Positions 16,202 through 24,808 of a DNA stretch of 64,000 bases are shown here, in pieces. How positions within the stretch are numbered: position 1 is the first letter of the stretch; the number at the start of each line of letters is the position of its first letter. Under the pieces are notes generated by a model. It was not told the DNA's origin. It ran no database searches and was given only the letters and a program-made list of their open reading frames with translations. The stretch is from the NCBI GenBank assembly GCA_900110395.1, contig FODP01000013.1, forward strand, positions 1 through 64,000. The letters run 5' to 3'. The DNA comes from Rhodospirillales bacterium URHD0017. GTDB lineage: Bacteria > Pseudomonadota > Alphaproteobacteria > Reyranellales > Reyranellaceae. Made by a program: the position numbers and the translations under genes.

Positions 16202-16229
16202 TGAGGCGCCCGCGAATCCGGGCGCCTCA
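16202..16229. terminator. Strong bidirectional-looking hairpin after the amidohydrolase
   Basis: TGAGGCGCCCG (16202-16212) pairs perfectly over 11 bp with CGGGCGCCTCA (16219-16229) around a CGAATC loop. It starts 23 bases after the stop codon. There is no T-run on the plus strand; on the minus strand it is followed by GTTTGG. It probably ends the importer operon. Confidence 0.6.
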
Positions 16230-16593
16230 CGACAAAGGGAAATGGTGTCCAGGGCGGAGTTGAACCACCACGGTAGGTAGAACATCGTGGGCGACCGAGT
16301 GATTCTCGTTGCGCATTCCTATTGCCGAACGGGCGCATGTCTTGGTTTGCGGCGGACGCGAAATGGCAGCAGGCGTGATGGAGACGCTGGGCCCGCACCG
16401 GCGCGTTACCCCTTCCCCGTCACTACCCTGCCGGCCACCCGATGAGCAGCCCGACCACCAGGGCTTGTGACAGCAGTGACTGCATCTACGGATTTTCGCG
16501 TCGTACGGCACGCAGAAATAGGGCGGCGCACCGACATGCACTAAGGTTATTGTATAGTTGACCGGAGTAATTAACCGGGTTATCATTCCTCCC
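16230..16593. other. Intergenic region without a supported gene
   Basis: About 360 bases hold no convincing coding sequence. On the minus strand a short motif near 16243-16275 mimics a tRNA T-arm plus CCA end, but no tRNA can be completed from it. The right end holds the promoter of the next gene. Confidence 0.5.
16558..16586 (+). promoter_or_regulatory. Near-consensus sigma-70 promoter, probably leaderless
   Basis: TTGACC (16558-16563), a 17-base spacer and TATCAT (16581-16586) each match the consensus at five of six positions. The expected transcript start, about 7 bases after the -10, falls at or next to the ATG at 16594, so the mRNA would lack a leader. An inverted repeat TAACC-G-GGTTA (16572-16582) overlaps the spacer and -10 and could be an operator. 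Confidence 0.6.
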
Positions 16594-17070
16594 ATGGCCA
16601 ACCCCGGACGCCCCAGCCTTTATAAACCCGACTATGCCCTGCAGGCCCACGATCATTGCCTGCTCGGCGCCACCAACGCCGAGCTCGCCGCCCTGTTCGA
16701 GGTGGCGCCGCGCACCGTCGACAACTGGATCGCCAACAATGCCGAGTTTGCGCAGGCGGTCAGGGAGGGGCGCGCAGTGGCGGATGCCCGCGTGGCGCGC
16801 TGCCTCTACGAGCGCGCCGTCGGCTACGATCGGGCGGTCGAGCGGGTGGTGTGGCATCAGGGCCAGGAGCGGGTGGTCGCCAGCACGGTCCACTATCCGC
16901 CCAGCACCGGCGCCTGCATCTTCTGGCTGCGCAACCGGCGGCCCGACCTGTGGGGCAGCCGGCGGCCGGTCAATCACGCCAGCGAGGACGAATACGACTG
17001 GGTCGCCGATCTCGACGACGCCAGCGCACACGCCCGCGACGCCAGCGGACCCGCCGGCGACGCGGCGTAG
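16594..17070 (+). CDS. Phage terminase small subunit-like helix-turn-helix protein (orphan)
   Basis: 158 residues from ATG 16594 (MANPGRPSLYKPDYALQAHDHC). The N-terminal part, with GATNAELAALFEVAPRTVDNWIANN, is a helix-turn-helix like that of Sf6/terminase-type small subunits. The centre (AVADARVARCLYERAVGYDRAVERVV) and the WLRNRRPDLWG segment also match that family. The C-terminus is acidic and low complexity. No large terminase, portal or capsid gene is nearby, so it is either a phage remnant or a domesticated DNA-binding protein. Its promoter has an operator-like palindrome. It converges on the VWA-like gene. Confidence 0.7.
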   Translation: MANPGRPSLYKPDYALQAHDHCLLGATNAELAALFEVAPRTVDNWIANNAEFAQAVREGRAVADARVARCLYERAVGYDRAVERVVWHQGQERVVASTVHYPPSTGACIFWLRNRRPDLWGSRRPVNHASEDEYDWVADLDDASAHARDASGPAGDAA

Positions 17071-17109
17071 TCGAGGGCGTGCGGCTTGAGCCCGCGATGG
17101 ACGGTGAGC

Positions 17110-19209
17110 CTACCGCCCCTCGCGCCACCAGGCGCTGCCGAGGGCCAGCAGGAAGGCCATCGCCACCAGGATGCCGGGCAGCAGCGGGAGCTGGTTGATG
17201 CCGGCGACCGTGTAGCCCTCGTTGCGGCGCAGCCCGATCCAGTCGGAGCCGCCGGCGGCGCGGCCGGGGCGGACGGAGCGGATGTCGGGATCGCTGGTGT
17301 CGGCCAGCCACATGATCGAGCCGCCCGAGGCTTCGGTCAGCGGCTTCAGCTTGGCATCGGTGGCGCGCACGTCGGAGAATTCCAGCGGGTCGGGATTGCC
17401 GACCGCGGTCACGGTGCGCAGCGTGCCGTCGTCGAAGCGGTACAGACCGGGCTTGTCGACGTCGATCACGCCCAGGCCCAGGCCTGGGCTGGTCTGGCGC
17501 AGCTCGATGGTCTTGGTGCTGCCGTCGGGCGCGGTCATGGCGACCTGCGGGAAGGTGGCGGCCAGGGTCCGGCGCGTCACCTCGATGCGGCCGCCGACGG
17601 AGGTGGCGCGCAGCGCCTCCTCCTCGAGGTCGGGCTCCTTCATCAGCCAATGCGCGACGCGGCGCACCAGCTCGGGCTGCGGCCCGCCGCCGTCGATGCC
17701 GCGGTTCCACAGCCACAGGTGATCGGACATCAGCTGGGCGACGCGGCCCTCGCCGACGCGGTCGAGGATGACCAGCGGCCGCTCGTCGGCGCCCGACAGC
17801 ACGGCATTGCCGCGCTCGGTGCGCGAGGTGACCAGGCGGAACCAGCGGCCCCAGTCGGGATCCTTCCCGGGATCGCCGGCCTGCGGCAGGTTGGTGGTGA
17901 CGGGATGGCGCTGGCCGATCTCGGTGACCTTGGGCTTGAACGGCGTCTCCAGCACGTCGCCCAGCGGCGCCGCTGGCAGGATGGCGCCGAGCGGCGTGCG
18001 GTAGAGCGAGCGCTGGGTGGCGAACACCGGCCCGACCGAGACCAGGAGCGCCCCGCCGCCCTTCACGTACTCGGCGATGTTGCGGAAATACTCGCGGGTG
18101 ATGAGGCTGCCCGATTCGTAGCGGTCGAAGATGATGAGGTCGAATTCCTTCAGCTTCTGCTCGAACAGCTCGCGCATCGGGAAGACGATCAGGCTGAGCT
18201 CGCGCACCGGCGTGAAATCGTCCTTCTGCGGCGTACGCAGGATGGTGAAGTGGACGAGGTCGACGGCGGGATCGCTCTTCAACAGGTTCCGCCACGCCCG
18301 CTCGCCCTGGTAGGGCTCGCCCGAGACCAGCAGCACGCGCAGCCTGTCGCGCACGCCGTTGATGGTGAACAGGCCGCGGTTGTTGTCCAAGGTGAGCTCG
18401 TCCTTGCCGGGCGCCACCTCCAGCTCGACGACGTTGGCGCCGGGATTGCCGACGGTGATCGGCAGCTCGACCGACTTGCCGACCGGCACGTCGATGCGCC
18501 GCACGACCTCGCCGTTCACCGACAAGGTCACCGGCGCGGTGCCGCCGGCGGGATCTTCTATCCTGAACTTGGCCGTGACCTCGCGGCCGACCACGCCGAA
18601 GCGCGGCGACTGCTCCATCACGATCAGCCGGTCGCGCTCGTTCTTCTTGCCGGCGATCAGGGCATGAACCGGCGCGCCGCCGAGCTCCGGGGGCAGGTTC
18701 TTGTTGGAGTCGATGGCCGGCACGTCGTGCACCTGGCCGTCGGTCAGCAGCACCACGCCCGCCAATCGTTCGGGAGGCACCTCGACCAGCGCGCTGCGCA
18801 TAGTCTCGATCAGGCGCGTGCCGCCCGGCCGCTCGCTGCCGAGCTGGATGTGCGAGGGCGGCAGCACGGCTTCGCGGACTTCGAGGCCTTCCTGCTGGGT
18901 CAGCTTCTTCTTCAGCGCCTCGCGCGCGGCCTGCACCTGCATGCGGCGCTCACCGATCGCCATGGAATCGGAATCGTCGATCACGACCAGGGCCACGTCG
19001 GCGATCGGCTTGCGCTGCTCCTCGATCAGCGAGGGGTTGGCGAGCGCCAGAAGCACGACGGCGAGCGTGCCCAGCCGCCAGAAGGTGCCGCGCGCGCGGG
19101 CGGCCAGGCTGAGGACAATCAGCGCCACGCCGATCACGCCCAAGCCAGCCAGGAGCTCCCAGCTCAGCAGCGGGTCGAAGGCGACGGAGACGGCGGAGGT
19201 CGGGTTCAT
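17110..19209 (-). CDS. Membrane protein with VWA-like and glutamine-amidotransferase-like domains
   Basis: 699 residues. Two N-terminal membrane helices (about 16-36 and 43-60) precede a VWA-like segment (VALVVIDDSDSMAIGERR, a DxSxS-type metal site, and LAGVVLLTDGQVHDVP). A Rossmann-like amidotransferase-fold segment follows (RVLLVSGEPYQGERAWRNLL and YVKGGGALLVSVGP). A C-terminal helix (LLPGILVAMAFLLALGSAWW) anchors it again, leaving the large middle in the periplasm. Its ATG overlaps the stop of the DUF4159 gene. These proteins occur with MoxR/DUF58 partners in Bat-like clusters, whose role is poorly defined but often linked to envelope stress or protein maturation. Confidence 0.8.
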   Translation of the reverse strand: MNPTSAVSVAFDPLLSWELLAGLGVIGVALIVLSLAARARGTFWRLGTLAVVLLALANPSLIEEQRKPIADVALVVIDDSDSMAIGERRMQVQAAREALKKKLTQQEGLEVREAVLPPSHIQLGSERPGGTRLIETMRSALVEVPPERLAGVVLLTDGQVHDVPAIDSNKNLPPELGGAPVHALIAGKKNERDRLIVMEQSPRFGVVGREVTAKFRIEDPAGGTAPVTLSVNGEVVRRIDVPVGKSVELPITVGNPGANVVELEVAPGKDELTLDNNRGLFTINGVRDRLRVLLVSGEPYQGERAWRNLLKSDPAVDLVHFTILRTPQKDDFTPVRELSLIVFPMRELFEQKLKEFDLIIFDRYESGSLITREYFRNIAEYVKGGGALLVSVGPVFATQRSLYRTPLGAILPAAPLGDVLETPFKPKVTEIGQRHPVTTNLPQAGDPGKDPDWGRWFRLVTSRTERGNAVLSGADERPLVILDRVGEGRVAQLMSDHLWLWNRGIDGGGPQPELVRRVAHWLMKEPDLEEEALRATSVGGRIEVTRRTLAATFPQVAMTAPDGSTKTIELRQTSPGLGLGVIDVDKPGLYRFDDGTLRTVTAVGNPDPLEFSDVRATDAKLKPLTEASGGSIMWLADTSDPDIRSVRPGRAAGGSDWIGLRRNEGYTVAGINQLPLLPGILVAMAFLLALGSAWWREGR

Positions 19210-21956
19210 CGCCTGAGCCTCTGCATGATGTCCTGCATGTGGACCATGTCGTCCTTGTAGTTGCCGGTCAGCGCATGCATCACAATGTTCACGCCGACGC
19301 GGTACGACATCTCACGCTGGGTCTCGCCGCCCGGCGTCACCGGCATGATGCCGCGGCCGCGCTGGTCGGCCGCCCAGGCGCCGACATAGTCGTTGGAGCC
19401 GATGATCACGGTGGTGACACCGTCATTGACGCGCCCGCCGCCCGGCTCGATCCACAGTTTTCCACCCGTCCAGCGCCCCGGCATGTCCGACAGCAGATAG
19501 AACGACTTGGTCAGCACGTGCTCGGCCGGCATGGCGACCAGCGGCGGGATTTCCACGCCGCTCAGCAGCCGCTTGAGGTCGGGATTGCCGCCGGCCGGGC
19601 GATCGAAGGTCATCTGCTGGTCGCGCGTGTCGATGAACAGGATGCCGCCGGTCCGCAGGTAGCGGTCGAGCGCGGCCTGGGCGCGCGGCGACAGCGGCGG
19701 CTGCGTCGGGGTGATCGCCCAATAGATCAGGGGATAGAGGCGCGGCTCGTCCTTCTCGAGATCGAGGCCGACCGGATCGGCCGGCTCGACCGAGGTGCGG
19801 TTGCGCAGGATCTCGCTCAGGCCTTCCAGGCCCTGCTTGGTGAGGTCGTCGACTTCCTTGTCGCCGGTGGTGATGTAGGCCAGGCGAATGTCGAGCGAGC
19901 CCTTGAGCGCCTGTTCTTCGCTGAGCGGCGGCGGCCCCGGACGCTGGTCGGCGGCGCCGGCGTCCGGCGTCGGCAGGAAGACGGCCGCGGCCAAGAGGAT
20001 GGCGGCGGGCGCGGAGCGGCTGCCAAAGCGGAAGGCGCGGCCCATCAGCCCGCGCATCCACAGCGAGATGAAGATGTCGGCCAGCAGCAGGAGCAGGGCG
20101 GCCAGCAGGAACCACTTGGAGAGATCGGTCTCGCCGCCTTCGCTCAGGCGATCGGTCGAGACGCCGCCGGGCAGCACGATCGGCTTGGGCTCGCCGACGC
20201 GGCCGCCGATGTTGAAGGCGACCTGGGCGTTCTCGTCGCCGTACAGGCCGGGCGGCGTGGTCGGCTTGGGCTTGAACGTCTCGTTGGCGTCGGCCGGCAG
20301 GATCTGCGCGCCGGCGGGCGGGGCGCCCAGCCGGCCGAAGCCGTCGAGGGTGCGCCAGGGCTTCAGCGCCTTGTTGACGCCGTCGCCGGCGACGCCGCGC
20401 GACAGCGTCACCAGGCGCTGCAGCATGTTCACGAACAGTCCGCTCAACGCCATGTTGCTCCAGCCGGTGTTGGCGGTGGTGTGGATCAGCACGAGATAAC
20501 CCGCCCCGCGCTTCTCGCCGGTGACCAGCGGCGTGCCGTCGGCCAGCCGCGCCCAGGTCTTGTCGGCGAGGTCGGGCGTCGGCTCGGCCAGCACCTGCTG
20601 GCTGATGCGCACGTCCTTGGGGATCGGGATGCCGAGGAAGGGGCTGTTGGCCGGGAATTCGCTGAGCGCGCTGGGCTGGCCCCAGCTCATGACGCCGCCC
20701 AGCGCACGGTCGCCGAGGCGCAGCCGCGTCGGCACCAGGGGATCGTTGCCCTGGGCAAGGTTGGGGCCGGCGAAGCGCACGGCGATGCCGCCGCGCTCGA
20801 TCCACTTCGCGATCTCCTCGCGGTCGTTGGCCGACGGCGCGGCGCCGTCGGGGATCAGCAGCACGGCGGTGTTGCGGGTCAGCACCGTCTCGCGATCGCC
20901 GATGGTCAGGCTGACGTAGGGGTCGAGCGCGCGCTCGAGGAAGTAGACCTCCTGCAGCAGCGGCTGGCCCGAGGCGGTCGGCCGCTCGCCCAGGATGGCG
21001 ACGGGCCGCCGGCGATGGCGCTCGTCCAGCAGCACGGCCGAGCCCGCGCCGCCCTGGGTCTCGATGTCGAGACGGGCCATGCGGTTGCGCAGCTCGGGCG
21101 GCGTCGGCAGCACGCCTTCGCCCTTGGTGGCGGTGGCGGCGAAGTCGAGCTCGATGCGGGCGACGATGCGGCCGCCTTCGTCCGACGCCTGGACCGCGAT
21201 CTTGCGCGGGCCGTCGGCGGCGGGACGCAGCGCCTGGACCTTGAGGTCGCGGCCTTCGGCGACCGGCGGCAGCAGCAGCAGCGGCGTCGCCGCCTGGTCG
21301 GGCAGCAGGACCTGCAGGCCGTCGAACTTGCGCAGGCGCTCGGTGAGCCGGGGCGTGCCTTCGTCTTCCAGGCCGTCGCTCAGCCAGACGACGTAGGAAC
21401 CGGGATCGACCTGCATCTGGTCGATGACGGTGACGGCGGCGGCGCGGTCGGTCGGCCACGGCTTGGGCCGGAAGGCGCGCAGGATGGTGCGGGCTTCGTC
21501 GGGACGCATGGCGCCGCGCTTGGCGGTCGGCGCGTCGAGCGGCAGGGGCGCGGTGCCGGTCAGCACGACCGGGCGCTGGGCGCGTTCGGCGCGCTGGATC
21601 AGGCGCTCGGCATGGGCGATGCGGGTGGTCCAGCCCGGCGCCGACGACCAGCCGTCGTCGATCACCAGCATCAGCGGCCCGCGGCCCGGCAGGTCGGCCT
21701 GCGGGTTCAGCAATGGCCGGGCGACGGCCAGGATCAGCGCGGTGGCGAGCAGCAGGCGCAGCAGCAGCAGCCACCACGGCATCTTCATCGGCGTCTGCTC
21801 GGTCGGCTCGAGCCCGATCAAGAGCCGGATCGCCGGGAAGCGCACGAGCTTGGGCAGCGGCGGGATCATCCGCAGCAGCCAGTAGATCACCGGCAGCACC
21901 AGCAGCAGCGCGAGCATGCCCGGTGCGGCGAACGCGAAGGCGCCAAGGCTCAGCAT
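19206..21956 (-). CDS. BatA-like membrane protein with C-terminal DUF4159
   Basis: 916 residues. The N-terminus (AAPGMLALLLVLPVIYWLLRMIPP...PWWLLLLRLLLATALILAVARPLL) is the BatA double-transmembrane domain. A degenerate VWA-like domain follows (LMLVIDDGWSSAPGWTTR). A central helix (FLLAALLLLLADIFISLWMRG) and a second hydrophobic stretch (APAAILLAAAVFLPTPDAGA) precede DUF4159 (IRLAYITTGDKEVDDLTKQGLEGLSEIL to the end). The layout suggests periplasmic domains held by four helices. It is coupled to the downstream VWA-like gene by ATGA and separated from DUF58 by an inverted repeat. The function is not established. Confidence 0.83.
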   Translation of the reverse strand: MLSLGAFAFAAPGMLALLLVLPVIYWLLRMIPPLPKLVRFPAIRLLIGLEPTEQTPMKMPWWLLLLRLLLATALILAVARPLLNPQADLPGRGPLMLVIDDGWSSAPGWTTRIAHAERLIQRAERAQRPVVLTGTAPLPLDAPTAKRGAMRPDEARTILRAFRPKPWPTDRAAAVTVIDQMQVDPGSYVVWLSDGLEDEGTPRLTERLRKFDGLQVLLPDQAATPLLLLPPVAEGRDLKVQALRPAADGPRKIAVQASDEGGRIVARIELDFAATATKGEGVLPTPPELRNRMARLDIETQGGAGSAVLLDERHRRRPVAILGERPTASGQPLLQEVYFLERALDPYVSLTIGDRETVLTRNTAVLLIPDGAAPSANDREEIAKWIERGGIAVRFAGPNLAQGNDPLVPTRLRLGDRALGGVMSWGQPSALSEFPANSPFLGIPIPKDVRISQQVLAEPTPDLADKTWARLADGTPLVTGEKRGAGYLVLIHTTANTGWSNMALSGLFVNMLQRLVTLSRGVAGDGVNKALKPWRTLDGFGRLGAPPAGAQILPADANETFKPKPTTPPGLYGDENAQVAFNIGGRVGEPKPIVLPGGVSTDRLSEGGETDLSKWFLLAALLLLLADIFISLWMRGLMGRAFRFGSRSAPAAILLAAAVFLPTPDAGAADQRPGPPPLSEEQALKGSLDIRLAYITTGDKEVDDLTKQGLEGLSEILRNRTSVEPADPVGLDLEKDEPRLYPLIYWAITPTQPPLSPRAQAALDRYLRTGGILFIDTRDQQMTFDRPAGGNPDLKRLLSGVEIPPLVAMPAEHVLTKSFYLLSDMPGRWTGGKLWIEPGGGRVNDGVTTVIIGSNDYVGAWAADQRGRGIMPVTPGGETQREMSYRVGVNIVMHALTGNYKDDMVHMQDIMQRLRR

Positions 21957-21968
21957 GCGTGACTCATT

Positions 21969-22027
21969 GGACCGCGGGCCTCCAGGCCCGCATCATGATC
22001 ATGAGCGGGCCTGGAGGCCCGCGGTCC
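21969..22027. repeat. Inverted repeat, family A copy 1
   Basis: Two copies of a self-complementary unit beginning GGACCGCGGGCC and containing GGCCTSSAGGCC are arranged head to head around TCATGATCATGA. The element is nearly identical to the one at 25056-25115. It fills the gap between the DUF58 and DUF4159 genes and resembles REP/BIME elements. Confidence 0.8.
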
Positions 22028-22047
22028 GGAAGAAGACAACATCGGCA

Positions 22048-22941
22048 TCACGCCGCCGTCAGCCGACGCAGGTCGGCCATGGCGAGATAGAGCGACAGCA
22101 ACACCGTCTGCGGCGACTTGTCGGTGCGATGCAGATGCACCGTCCAGTCGGTCGAGCGCGTGAGCCGCTGCAGGCCTTCCTTCTGCGCGGCGAGTCGCGC
22201 ACCGTAGGCCTGCCGCACGCCTTCTACGCGGCGGATCGTGTGTTGCCCCTCGGCCTCGAGGCCCTCGAATTTCACATGGCCGTCGAACGGCAGGTCTTCC
22301 TCGGCGGGATCGAGCACCTGCACCAGATGCCCGCGCACGCCACCCGAGGCGTAGTGCCGGATCACCGCTTCGATGTTGTCCAGCGGATCGAGCCAGTCCG
22401 ACACCAGCACGACCGTGCCATGCGCCGGCAACGGCAGCAGCGGCGGCAAGCTGGGCGGAGTCTTTCCCGAACGGGCCTCGTCGAACAGCGTCTCGGCGAC
22501 GCGGCGCACGGCGACCCGTCCCGAAGTCGGCCGCATGCCCGAGCCCAGCACCGTGACGCGCTCGCCGGCATCGGCCAACAGGCTCGCGAGCGCGAGCGTG
22601 ATCAGTTCGGCGCGCACCGCCTTGGTGTCGATGTTCCTGAGCGAGGCGTACTGCATCGACGGCGAGGCATCGCGCCACAGCCAGACGCTGGCGGCGGCTT
22701 CCCACTCGGTCTCGCGCACGAACAGGTTCTTGCTGCGCGCGCTCTGGCGCCAGTCGATCTGGTTGGCGCTGTCGCCGTCGCGGTACTGGCGGTACTGCCA
22801 GAAGGCGTCGCCCTGGCCGACGCGCCGCCGCCCGTGCACGCCCTGGATCACGGTCGCGGCCACGCGGTCCGCCGCCACCATCAGCGCAGGCAGCGTGCCG
22901 GCCAGTTCCAGCGAGCGATGAAGAGTCGAGGGGGACGCCAT
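22048..22941 (-). CDS. DUF58 domain protein
   Basis: 297 residues. The DUF58 signature is clear: QYRQYRDGDSANQIDWRQSARS followed by FVRETEWEAAASVWLWRDASPSM, where DASPSM matches a VWA metal-site motif. A late VVLVSDWLDPLD segment also fits. DUF58 proteins are the usual partner of MoxR AAA+ ATPases, which lie immediately upstream in this cluster. It has no signal peptide or membrane helix, so it is probably cytoplasmic. Transcription runs MoxR, DUF58, DUF4159, VWA. Confidence 0.88.
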   Translation of the reverse strand: MASPSTLHRSLELAGTLPALMVAADRVAATVIQGVHGRRRVGQGDAFWQYRQYRDGDSANQIDWRQSARSKNLFVRETEWEAAASVWLWRDASPSMQYASLRNIDTKAVRAELITLALASLLADAGERVTVLGSGMRPTSGRVAVRRVAETLFDEARSGKTPPSLPPLLPLPAHGTVVLVSDWLDPLDNIEAVIRHYASGGVRGHLVQVLDPAEEDLPFDGHVKFEGLEAEGQHTIRRVEGVRQAYGARLAAQKEGLQRLTRSTDWTVHLHRTDKSPQTVLLSLYLAMADLRRLTAA

Positions 22942-22967
22942 TTATTGACTCACTTCCCAGATTCGCT

Positions 22968-23074
22968 GGGGAGGTGGCGCGGAGCGCCGGAGGGGTCATG
23001 AGCACCAACGCTGATGCTCATGACCCCTCCGTCCGCTGCGCGGACACCTCCCCGCGCTTCGCGCAGGGAGGGGA
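22968..23074. repeat. Inverted repeat, family D
   Basis: GGGGAGGTG at the left is mirrored by CACCTCCCC ending at 23053; inside, GGAGGGGTCATGAGC mirrors GCTCATGACCCCTCC around a 12-base centre. A further hairpin (CCTCCC...GGGAGG) extends to 23074. It lies between the MoxR and DUF58 genes and could attenuate transcription between them. Confidence 0.75.
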
Positions 23075-23099
23075 TGAACGCTCGAACACAAAGCACGCG

Positions 23100-24113
23100 T
23101 TACGCCAACCGCGCGCACATCTGATTGATCACCGTCTCGACCGTGATGCCCTCGGCGCGGGCCGAGAAGTTGACCGCCATGCGATGACGCAGGATCGGGC
23201 CCGCCAAGGCCACGACGTCGTCGACCGACGGGGCCAGGCGGCCCTGGATGATGGCGCGGGCGCGGGCCGCCAGCATGAAGGCCTGGCTGGCGCGCGGGCC
23301 GGGGCCCCAGGCGACGCGCTGCTTCACGACGTCGAGGTCGCTCGATTCGGGACGGCCGGCGCGCACCAGCTTGACGATGGCGTCGACCACGCTCTCGCCG
23401 ATCGGCAGGCGGCGCACCAGTGCCTGGGCGGCCATCAGGTCGGACGGCGTCAGCGTCTGGCTGGCGACCGCCGTGGAGGCGCCGGTCGTGCCGATCATGA
23501 TCTGGCGCTCGGCGGCTTCGTCGGGATAGCCGACGTCGATCTGCAGCAGGAAGCGGTCGAGCTGGGCCTCGGGCAGGGGATAAGTGCCTTCCTGCTCCAG
23601 CGGGTTCTGGGTGGCGAGCACGTGGAACGGCGCCGGCAGGTCGTAGCGCTTGCCGGCGACGGTGACGTGCTTCTCCTGCATGCTCTGCAGCAGCGCCGAC
23701 TGGGTGCGTGGGCTCGCGCGGTTGATTTCGTCGGCCATCAGCAGCTGGGCGAACACCGGGCCTTCGAGGAAACGGAAGGAGCGGCGGCCGGTATCGCCTT
23801 CCTCCATGACTTCGGAGCCCAGGATGTCGGCCGGCATCAGGTCGGGGGTGAACTGGATGCGCTTGGCTTCCATGCCCAGCACGACACCCAAAGTCTCGAC
23901 CAGCTTGGTCTTGGCGAGGCCCGGAACGCCGATCAACAGCAGGTGGCCGCCCGACAGGAGCGCAACCAGGGTTTGATCGATGACATCCTGCTGGCCATAA
24001 ATGACCTTGCCGATCGAGGCGCGCGCGGCCCTGAGCTGGGTGCCCAGCCGCTCGATGTCGGCCAGGGCGGCGAGAGCGTCGGCGTCGGTCGCGGTCGAAG
24101 TGTCTGGGGCCAC
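23100..24113 (-). CDS. MoxR-family AAA+ ATPase
   Basis: 337 residues from a GTG at 24113, chosen because AGGAG sits 7 bases upstream. An ATG 23 codons earlier would overlap the divergent gene's start codon and has no such site. Walker A is GVPGLAKT, Walker B is LLMADEINRA, and the sensor region (HVLATQNPLEQEGTYPLPEAQLDRF) is the MoxR hallmark. It begins with a helical lid (LAALADIERLGTQLRAARASIGKVIYGQ). MoxR ATPases act as chaperone-like activators of VWA-domain partners, which the next three genes encode. An inverted repeat separates it from DUF58. Confidence 0.9.
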   Translation of the reverse strand: MAPDTSTATDADALAALADIERLGTQLRAARASIGKVIYGQQDVIDQTLVALLSGGHLLLIGVPGLAKTKLVETLGVVLGMEAKRIQFTPDLMPADILGSEVMEEGDTGRRSFRFLEGPVFAQLLMADEINRASPRTQSALLQSMQEKHVTVAGKRYDLPAPFHVLATQNPLEQEGTYPLPEAQLDRFLLQIDVGYPDEAAERQIMIGTTGASTAVASQTLTPSDLMAAQALVRRLPIGESVVDAIVKLVRAGRPESSDLDVVKQRVAWGPGPRASQAFMLAARARAIIQGRLAPSVDDVVALAGPILRHRMAVNFSARAEGITVETVINQMCARLA

Positions 24114-24180
24114 CGGGGCGCTCCTGTTGTCCGAGGGATTAAAGGTCAGGGAAGCCCAGAATTGAGGCCGGAACAAGGGC

Positions 24181-24804
24181 ATGACGGTTGACGAAATTGT
24201 GCAGCGGGTGGGTGAACGCAGCAGGCTGCTGTCATCCGGTTTGCCCGTGTCAAAACCTCCTCTGGGCAGCGACTTCTCGCTGAACGGCGTGATTCCCACG
24301 CCGACCAGCTTTCGACCGGCTGCAGTTCTCGTGCCACTCGTGTGTCGAGAGCCGGGAATAACGGTGTTGCTGACCCAGCGTACCGAGGACATGCCGAGCC
24401 ATGCCGGCCAGATCGCCTTCCCCGGCGGCCGCAAGCAGCAGGAAGACGCCGACGCCCCGGCCACGGCGCTGCGCGAAACCGAGGAAGAAGTGGGGTTGTC
24501 GCGCACGTTCGTGCAGGTGATCGGCGCGGTCGACCCTTACCGGACGGGCACGGGCTACGAGATCACCCCGGTGGTGGGCATCGTGACGCCGGGATTCACC
24601 ATCCATGCAGACCCGCGCGAGGTCGCCGACGTGTTCGAGGTGCCCCTGGCGCACTTCCTCGATGCCCAGAACCACCGTATCGACAGCCGCATCTTCCAGG
24701 GCCGCGAGCGGCGCTTTTACGCCATGCCCTACGGCGATCGCTACATCTGGGGGGCAACGGCGGGTATGTTGAAGAATCTGCACTTCGTCCTGAACGGCGG
24801 CTAA
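24181..24804 (+). CDS. Coenzyme A pyrophosphatase, NUDIX family (NudL-like)
   Basis: 207 residues. The UPF0035 motif of CoA diphosphatases (LLTQRTEDMPSHAGQIAFPGG) runs into the Nudix box (GGRKQQ...TALRETEEEVGL) with the longer spacing typical of NudL rather than the generic Nudix spacing. These enzymes hydrolyse CoA and acyl-CoAs to 4'-phosphopantetheine and 3',5'-ADP in a metal-dependent reaction. It is divergent from MoxR and followed within 4 bases by a small membrane-protein gene and then the CCA-adding enzyme. Confidence 0.92.
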   Translation: MTVDEIVQRVGERSRLLSSGLPVSKPPLGSDFSLNGVIPTPTSFRPAAVLVPLVCREPGITVLLTQRTEDMPSHAGQIAFPGGRKQQEDADAPATALRETEEEVGLSRTFVQVIGAVDPYRTGTGYEITPVVGIVTPGFTIHADPREVADVFEVPLAHFLDAQNHRIDSRIFQGRERRFYAMPYGDRYIWGATAGMLKNLHFVLNGG

Positions 24805-24808
24805 CGCC

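Noticed and set aside
16243..16275. Minus-strand motif resembling a tRNA T-arm (GGTGG-TTCAACT-CCGCC) followed by an acceptor-like stretch and CCA
   Set aside because: The 3' side is one base short for a 7-bp acceptor plus discriminator, and no matching 5' acceptor strand, D-arm or anticodon arm was found within tRNA or tmRNA distance. Treated as chance or a distant remnant.
24180..24183. Overlapping divergent start codons (CATG) of the MoxR and CoA-pyrophosphatase genes
   Set aside because: A GTG at 24113 with AGGAG 7 bases upstream is a much better MoxR start, leaving a normal 67-base divergent gap.
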